From Candidatus Bathyarchaeota archaeon (GTDB taxonomy: Archaea; Thermoproteota; Bathyarchaeia; TCS64; B23), in assembly GCA_029259285.1 (NCBI GenBank), contig JAPDJB010000021.1, forward strand, positions 1-10,108: a stretch of 10,108 nt of DNA, in the 5' to 3' direction. A program made the position numbers and the translations under genes. Each line of letters opens with the position of its first letter. The first letter of the stretch is position 1. A model generated the notes under the pieces. That model did not search any database. It worked only from the letters and a program-made list of their open reading frames with translations, and was not told the origin of the DNA. This document shows, in pieces, positions 6,373 through 10,108 of this stretch.

Positions 6373-6939
6373 ATGGATAAGCCTAAGCTCTTCGGGGAGT
6401 GGAGCTTCGAGGAGGTAACCGTCAGAGACCTCGGGTTACAGCGCTACATCAATCTAGACCCCATCTACCTCCCACACTCCGGAGGACGTCACGAGGCTAG
6501 GAGGTTTAAGAAGTCGGAGCTTAACATCGTGGAGCGCCTAGTCAACAGCCTAATGCACCCTGGAAGCAGTGGAGGGGAGAAGACCCGTATAATAAACGCC
6601 GTGAGGAAGGCCTTCAAGATCATACATCTCAAAACGGGTCGAAATCCGATAGAGGTTTTGGTGAGAGCCATAGAGAATGCGGCTCCAAATGAGGATACGA
6701 CCCGCATCAGCTATGGAGGAGTCGTCTACAGGGTGGCGGTTGACATCTCCCCGCAGAGACGCGTAGACCTCGCCTTGAGATTCATATCTCAGGGAACTAG
6801 GCTTGAGGCCTTCAGAAGTCGGAAGACCCTCGCCGAGGCCCTAGCCGATCAACTCATCGGCGCAGCTAACAATGATACAAACAACTATGCCATAAGGAAG
6901 AAACTGGAGCAGGAGCGCATAGCCCTAGCCTCCAGGTAG
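6373..6939 (+). CDS. rps7: Small subunit ribosomal protein S7 (uS7)
   Basis: A 188-residue archaeal uS7, an early-assembling head protein of the 30S subunit. Diagnostic pieces are KLFGEWSFEEVTVRDLGLQRYINLDPIYLPHSGGRHEARRF, NIVERLVNSLM, GRNPIEVLVRAIENAAPNEDTTRISYGGVVYRVAVDISPQRRVD, and the end SRKTLAEALADQLIGAANNDTNNYAIRKKLEQERIALASR. The open frame reaches an ATG at 6304, but the extra 23 residues match nothing known in the family and would overlap the promoter, so the ATG at 6373 is chosen. It normally sits directly after rps12 in one operon; here the MFS gene on the opposite strand separates them by about 1.2 kb. Its last 15 bases overlap the 3' end of the convergent prenyltransferase gene. 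Confidence 0.96.
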   Translation: MDKPKLFGEWSFEEVTVRDLGLQRYINLDPIYLPHSGGRHEARRFKKSELNIVERLVNSLMHPGSSGGEKTRIINAVRKAFKIIHLKTGRNPIEVLVRAIENAAPNEDTTRISYGGVVYRVAVDISPQRRVDLALRFISQGTRLEAFRSRKTLAEALADQLIGAANNDTNNYAIRKKLEQERIALASR

Positions 6940-7782
6940 TAGAGCGCCTAACAAGAAGCCTAATAGGCCTAGGGCCATGGCTGCGAGTACGACTCTTTTA
7001 ACCCTAAGACCGTTTTCCCGCGTCGGCCTCTTGACGAGGCTGATGGAGGCGTAGAGAAGCATCAAATCCGTTGCGAGAACCGGTGGAAGATACCAGATGG
7101 AGACGATGCCCCATAGTATAGGGAGGGGGGAGAGGAGGAGGGCTGATATCAGGAAGAGCGCTGAGACTAGGGCTGCAGCTCTAGAACCCCTTGAGACGGC
7201 GATGGTTCTAACGCCGCGTCTACGATCCCCCTCAACGTCTGCTATACCCTTAGCCACCTCTCGACCGGTGTTGGAGAGGAAGGCCATGGAGGCGAAGAGC
7301 AGCGTTCTCATGGGGAGGCCGACGCCGGAGGCGAGGGCGCCGTAGAGGAAGGGGATGGAGACGCAGATGCTAACCATCAGATTGCCTGGCAGCCCCGTCG
7401 CCTTCCCCACGGTCGAGTAGGAGGCCATCACGATCCAGGAGAAGGCGGCGAGGAGGAGGCAGCCCAGATTCGTCATCCAGGCCGATAGGAGGCCGAGGAG
7501 GCTGAGCAGAGTCATCAGGGCTAAGGCCTCCCAGGGCTTCACATCGCCGCTGGGGATCGGCCTATCAGGCTGATTGACGGCGTCTATCTCCCTGTCGCAG
7601 TAGTCGTTGAGGGCCATGGCGGCCGCCGTCATGAGGAAGCCGGTGGCGAAGCCGAGGAGCAGCCCCCTCCATGAGGCTGAGTTTAGGCCTCCGGCTAAGG
7701 CTGCCCCGACGAGGACGGCGAACCCCATCATCACCGCGTTTACAGGCCTTATAAGCCTCAGGAGGCTCAGGAGCCTAGCCAT
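6925..7782 (-). CDS. ubiA: UbiA-family prenyltransferase, probable digeranylgeranylglyceryl phosphate synthase
   Basis: A 285-residue integral membrane prenyltransferase with about eight to nine hydrophobic helices. Both Asp-rich metal/diphosphate motifs of the UbiA family are present: NDYCDREIDAVNQPDRPIPSG after the second helix and DVEGDRRRGVRTIA in the middle loop. The NRPDRPIPSG-like form is characteristic of the archaeal enzyme that adds the second geranylgeranyl chain to geranylgeranylglyceryl phosphate, an essential step of ether-lipid synthesis. Other UbiA prenyltransferases (quinone or chlorophyll-type) cannot be excluded by motif alone. The frame opens at 7839, but the ATG at 7782 is preferred: family N-termini begin near LLRLIRPVN, and a TATA-like box at 7805-7812 puts the transcript start at about 7783, making the message leaderless. 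Convergent with rps7 (15-base overlap) and divergent from the DGQHR gene. Confidence 0.88.
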   Translation of the reverse strand: MARLLSLLRLIRPVNAVMMGFAVLVGAALAGGLNSASWRGLLLGFATGFLMTAAAMALNDYCDREIDAVNQPDRPIPSGDVKPWEALALMTLLSLLGLLSAWMTNLGCLLLAAFSWIVMASYSTVGKATGLPGNLMVSICVSIPFLYGALASGVGLPMRTLLFASMAFLSNTGREVAKGIADVEGDRRRGVRTIAVSRGSRAAALVSALFLISALLLSPLPILWGIVSIWYLPPVLATDLMLLYASISLVKRPTRENGLRVKRVVLAAMALGLLGFLLGALLPGG

Positions 7783-7804
7783 CGAAGGGTAGATTCCCAG
7801 CGGC

Positions 7805-7812
7805 TTATTAAA
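7805..7812. promoter_or_regulatory. TATA-like box between prenyltransferase and DGQHR gene, possibly used both ways
   Basis: The element reads TTATTAAA on the plus strand and TTTAATAA on the minus strand. On the minus strand its spacing gives a start near 7783, leaderless at the prenyltransferase ATG (7782). On the plus strand it gives a start near 7834, 26 bases before the DGQHR ATG (7860). It is the only AT-rich block in the 77-base gap, so both genes may use it. Confidence 0.45.
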
Positions 7813-7844
7813 CGATGTCGAAGGTAGGCTTTTCCACACATCGG

Positions 7845-7849
7845 GGAGG
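7845..7849 (+). promoter_or_regulatory. Shine-Dalgarno site of the DGQHR gene
   Basis: GGAGG ends ten bases before the ATG at 7860. It supports that start over the in-frame ATG at 7815, which lies upstream of the predicted transcript start. Confidence 0.55.
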
Positions 7850-7859
7850 AGATAATGAT

Positions 7860-8537
7860 ATGCGCCTCAAGGCCTTCGCCGTGAAGCAATGGGGCGGTGA
7901 GAGGAGTTTCACTATATATGTCACAGCCCTCCCAGCGGGTCTACTTGTTGAGAGATGCTCCATCGATCGTTGGACCCCTCAGAACCCAGGGGGTTATCAG
8001 AGGCCGCCTGATGAGCGCCGCCTAGGCTGGAGGAGGGGGGCAGCTCTCAGATATCTATTGAGAGAGCTTGGATGTTTCCCCACCTCGATCCTGCTGAATA
8101 TCCGAGGTGAATTAATCTTCAGGGAGGAGTGGTCTTCAGGCATTTTAACCCTCGGGGAGCTTCATATCGATGATGGTGAGCCTCTCTGGGTTATCGACGG
8201 TCAACACAGGGTTGAGGCCTTGAGGAGGGCGGTCGAGCGGAATCCGGAATATGAGAACTATCCTCTAATCGTCTCCATCATGAGGCTTCCAGACCGCTTC
8301 GATGAGCTGCTCCTCTTCTACATCGTCAACCGCCGTCAACGCAGTGTTCCAACAGATCTCGCCTATCGGCATTTACAGCGTATGCTCCTGAAGCGGGGTG
8401 TGGATTGGCTCTATGAGCTTGAGGGTGGCAGAGGTGTCCGCCTGGCGTTGGCGGCTGAGGTCGTCGACCAATTAAACTCCTCCGAGCGTTCACCCTGGAG
8501 GGGGCGTATAAGGCGTATTTGGGGAGGAGCGTCGTGA
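7860..8537 (+). pseudogene. DGQHR-domain protein, N-terminal part, frameshifted
   Basis: This frame encodes the N-terminal 225 residues of a DGQHR-domain protein, a family related to DndB, the regulator in DNA phosphorothioate systems, with distant ParB-like resemblance. Seen: a start region with FTIYVTALPAGLLVER, then YQRPPDERR, FPTSILLNIRGE, the defining IDGQHRVEALRRA (DGQHR at residues 113-117), IVNRRQRSVPTDLAYRH, and VVDQLNSSERSPWRGRI, where family members carry SPWxGxI. It then shifts frame: a stop at 8535-8537 cuts the protein. The +2 frame from the G-run at 8521-8524 continues the family pattern as GRSVVRSISSMIDP, and the frame from 8560 continues it again. One base missing from each of two homopolymer runs explains the break. 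No other dnd genes are visible, so the role is unknown. Confidence 0.8.
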
Positions 8538-8563
8538 GGAGCATATCATCCATGATAGACCCC
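8521..8563 (+). other. Two single-base deletions in homopolymers breaking the DGQHR gene
   Basis: Adding one G to the four-G run at 8521-8524 and one C to the four-C run at 8560-8563 gives a continuous reading: SPWRGRIRRIWGRSVVRSISSMIDPLIRSIAPILRER, with no stop (quoted here in part by position: 8490-8600). Both events are one-base losses in homopolymers, the usual error of some sequencing platforms, yet true gene decay remains possible. The corrected gene, 7860-9009, would encode 383 residues, close to the usual family length. Confidence 0.7.
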
Positions 8564-9009
8564 TCATAAGGTCGATAGCCCCCATATTGAGGGAACGGGT
8601 CTTCGAGGGCCTCTCCATAAGGGAGATCGCCGATCTCCTCATCGAGTATTGGAGAGCTTTAAGGAGACTATACGCCGAGGCCTTCGAGAGGCCGGAGCGC
8701 TATACGCTGCTCGGCACTCCAGGCATCTTCTCCCTCCACATGTTATTCCCATCTATCTATGCCCGCTGCGCCAGGAGAGGCATCATCGACGAGGAGGAGA
8801 TGCTTAGAACTCTCTCCCATCTCCTGGAGGAGACGCCTGAGCATCCACAGCCGGAGTTTAGAGGGCCGATAACCCTGGATTTCTGGTCTAAGGAGCATGG
8901 CCCAGCCATCGCCCTCTCGACGAGTCTGAAGACTATTCGAAGCCTCTACCTAGGGCTTTCGAAGAAGATTCAGCTCGTGGAGGAGAGGCTCTCCCCCAGA
9001 GCCTTATAG
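8563..9009 (+). pseudogene. DGQHR-domain protein, C-terminal part, frameshifted
   Basis: This frame holds the C-terminal 148 residues of the same DGQHR-domain protein. It starts mid-protein, with no true start codon; a TTG at 8587 is merely the first candidate. Family-like stretches are LIRSIAPILRERVFEGLSIREIADLLIEYWRALRRLYAEAFERPERY and LLGTPGIFSLHMLFPSIYARC, which in intact members follow the SPWxGxI and SFVRSL motifs. It ends in KTIRSLYLGLSKKIQLVEERL. There is no separate promoter or ribosome binding site, so it is a fragment of the upstream gene rather than an independent one. Its last 40 bases overlap the 3' end of a convergent membrane-protein gene. Confidence 0.75.
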
Positions 9010-9527
9010 AGGCCGTAGAGGGAGATGGCGTAGAAGAAATAGACGAGGTAGAGGTTCACAAAACGCGAGAGGGTGTAGGCTAACTCTCTAAGGCTTAGAA
9101 GGAGGGGTGAAAGGCTGGAGATCGAGGCGAGAACCGCCGGAAGCATCAACAGAATCCTCCTCACCCTCCGCGCTGAGGCCGAAACCCATCTATCCCAGGT
9201 GTAGACGAGCCAGGAAGCCGCTACATAGGAGTATATGATGCTTCCAAGAGGCATCTTAACGGCTCCAAGGCTTGGGAAATACCTCACGACCCCTCGGCTC
9301 AGAGGAATTGGTAGATGTATTGGTAAGGTGAACAACACCCAGGGAAACCAGAACTCGAATCCCCTAAGCTGATCATAGAGGGGAGGCCTCTCCAATCCAG
9401 GTATATCATCGATGAAGGCGTAGGTCTGGATGGCCTCTGCGATGGAGAGGAAGACATAGAAGGCGAAGAGGAGCAGCCTCCTCGGGCAGGGCTTGAGAAA
9501 TCTGAGGGGCTTAACCCCTCTCCACAA
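8970..9527 (-). CDS. Five-helix membrane protein, family not recognised
   Basis: A 185-residue integral membrane protein, not recognised. About five hydrophobic segments are visible: residues 18-39, 57-77, 92-111, 126-147 and 158-178, with a basic N-terminus (KPLRFLKPCPRRL) and a short basic loop (SARRVRRI) between helices three and four, suggesting that these sides face the cytoplasm. Aromatic residues (Trp, Tyr, Phe) are frequent. No catalytic motif stands out. The start is a TTG at 9527 preceded by a purine-rich GAGAGGA; no ATG or GTG is available nearby. It overlaps the upstream cyclophilin-like gene by 17 bases, so it is very likely co-transcribed and translationally coupled. The C-terminus overlaps the broken DGQHR gene on the opposite strand by 40 bases. 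Confidence 0.7.
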   Translation of the reverse strand: MWRGVKPLRFLKPCPRRLLLFAFYVFLSIAEAIQTYAFIDDIPGLERPPLYDQLRGFEFWFPWVLFTLPIHLPIPLSRGVVRYFPSLGAVKMPLGSIIYSYVAASWLVYTWDRWVSASARRVRRILLMLPAVLASISSLSPLLLSLRELAYTLSRFVNLYLVYFFYAISLYGLYKALGESLSSTS

Positions 9528-9891
9528 GAATCCTCTCTCCTATCCTAACCCTGCGAAAGATGGTTGCGTCGCCTAGGATCCTGGCGAAGACGTTGACGGG
9601 GCTGGCAGCCCTAATCTCCCCGCCTCTGCTGATCGGTGTGGGGCCGAAGAAGATGCAGATGGCTCTCCCAGGAGGCCAATAGGCGACTTCACCCACCTCA
9701 ACCCGCTCCCTCGCATTCTCCTCCTCCAATTCGATGGAGGTGGAGAAGTAGACTTCATCTCCCCAGCGCTCGGCTACGCCCTCGATTGGAAGCGCATCCC
9801 AGACCGCCTCAGCCGTCTTGGGATTCTCCTCTATCATCTCCGCCTCCACCGATCCTATATTGGGAGACCTAAACCTGATCCGCATCGACAT
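9511..9891 (-). CDS. Cyclophilin-like fold protein (TM1367 / DUF369 type)
   Basis: A 126-residue small protein of the prokaryotic cyclophilin-like family (PF04126-type, TM1367-like). The pattern is clear: an N-terminal strand RIRFRS, GSVEAEMIEENPKTAEAVWDALPIEGVAERWGDEVYFST, then EVGEVAYWPPGRAICIFFGPTP and GGEIRAASPVNVFARILGD, ending in IGERILVE. The WGDEVYFS and YWPPGxAxCIFFGPTP stretches are the family hallmarks. Members fold like cyclophilin but lack the established peptidyl-prolyl isomerase active site, and their function is unknown. Possible starts are GTG at 9900, ATG at 9891 and ATG at 9885; 9891 is chosen because an AGGTGG lies about five bases upstream. It sits between the pyruvate-kinase-C-like gene (a gap of about 15 bases) and the membrane protein (17-base overlap), as one likely operon. 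Confidence 0.85.
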   Translation of the reverse strand: MSMRIRFRSPNIGSVEAEMIEENPKTAEAVWDALPIEGVAERWGDEVYFSTSIELEEENARERVEVGEVAYWPPGRAICIFFGPTPISRGGEIRAASPVNVFARILGDATIFRRVRIGERILVERG

Positions 9892-9906
9892 GGAATCCAC
9901 CTAGAC

Positions 9907-10108
9907 CTACTTCGAGGAGGGGAGGGCTAAGACCTCTAGAACCTTCAGCCTCCTCTCGGGATCCGGACTCACCATCTCATCGGGTTCAGCGGCCCTGACC
10001 ACTAGGGCGGTGTTGATGCCTCCCCCCTCGCCGGCTACCGCGATCACCCTCTCCCCCTTCAAGCCCTCTCCAGCCGCGATGACGGCTGCCTCCAAGGCGG
10101 CTTTTACG
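9907..10108 (-). CDS. Stand-alone pyruvate-kinase C-terminal-domain-like protein, 3' part only
   Basis: Only the last 66 codons are inside the window; the frame is open through the right edge, so the gene starts beyond it, and an in-window TTG at 10095 is not a real start. The sequence has the form VKAALEAAVIAAGEGLKGERVIAVAGEGGGINTALVVRAAEP and ends in LKVLEVLALP. This matches the end of the roughly 180-residue archaeal proteins with a lone pyruvate kinase alpha/beta (PK_C) domain, which typically read AxMAADAGL..EVIAVxGTGxGADTAxVIRPA...REIIAxP. Those proteins lack the catalytic barrel of pyruvate kinase; their role is not established. Here GINTALV replaces the usual GADTAxV. Probably the first visible gene of a three-gene minus-strand operon. 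Confidence 0.65.
   Translation of the reverse strand, partial: VKAALEAAVIAAGEGLKGERVIAVAGEGGGINTALVVRAAEPDEMVSPDPERRLKVLEVLALPSSK

Noticed and set aside
7813..7843. Inverted repeat CGATGT ... ACATCG with a 19-base spacer
   Set aside because: Arms are only six bases with a long spacer, and it is easily expected by chance; unlike the palindrome at 6284 it has no telling position.
8509..8570. Programmed frameshifting in the DGQHR gene
   Set aside because: Two shifts 40 bases apart would be needed, with no slippery heptamer or clear stimulatory structure; single-base loss in homopolymers is simpler.
9636..9872. Plus-strand 78-residue Pro/Arg-rich frame
   Set aside because: It lies wholly antisense to the clearly recognisable cyclophilin-like gene and has low-complexity composition typical of a shadow frame.
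1..10108. CRISPR array, tRNA or rRNA genes, insertion sequence, prophage
   Set aside because: No regularly spaced repeats, no cloverleaf or rRNA-like stretch, no transposase or integrase, and coding sequence fills nearly the whole window.

Overview
The window reads as archaeal chromosome, most likely from the TACK lineage (the Bathyarchaeia, Aigarchaeota and Thaumarchaeota side of the tree). The translation and transcription genes are all of archaeal type: RNA polymerase large subunit, L30e, archaeal NusA, S10, EF-1alpha, S12 and S7. TATA-like boxes sit 25-30 bp ahead of short-leader or leaderless starts, and there is a UbiA-type archaeal lipid prenyltransferase. The regions homologous to RNA polymerase A' and A'' are in one uninterrupted frame, as known for Thaumarchaeota and relatives, which argues against Euryarchaeota and classic Crenarchaeota. 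The rank below TACK cannot be fixed from this window.

Left part (1-2939, + strand): an open frame entering from the left edge begins as the C-terminal catalytic part of a type I glutamine synthetase. Within a 19-base all-purine stretch (369-387) it changes, in frame, into the C-terminal half of RNA polymerase subunit A. Neither protein is complete, and hand-counted GC rises from about 50% to about 58% at the join. The simplest reading is an assembly chimera, or less likely a recombination, rather than a real fusion protein. RpoA is followed by rpl30e (4-base overlap) and nusA (8-base overlap), the conserved archaeal order.

Middle part (2946-6939): the genes that usually follow nusA in one direction are broken into alternating units. 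EF-1alpha and rps10 lie on the minus strand between nusA and rps12, and a minus-strand MFS transporter lies between rps12 and rps7. Each divergent pair shares a short promoter gap (4585-4693 and 6282-6372). A perfect 6-bp-arm palindrome (6284-6298) lies over the predicted start of the MFS transcript and looks like an operator.

Right part (6925-10108): a UbiA-family prenyltransferase, probably the digeranylgeranylglyceryl phosphate synthase of membrane lipid synthesis, is on the minus strand. It diverges from a DGQHR-domain gene (relative of DndB) that is broken by two one-base deletions in homopolymers 40 bases apart. Next come three closely packed minus-strand genes: a five-helix membrane protein of unknown family, a cyclophilin-like (TM1367-type) protein, and the C-terminal end of a stand-alone pyruvate-kinase C-domain-like protein running off the right edge.

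No tRNA, rRNA, CRISPR array or insertion sequence was seen, and no stretch over about 110 bases lacks a gene. Convergent neighbours overlap or nearly touch at four places.
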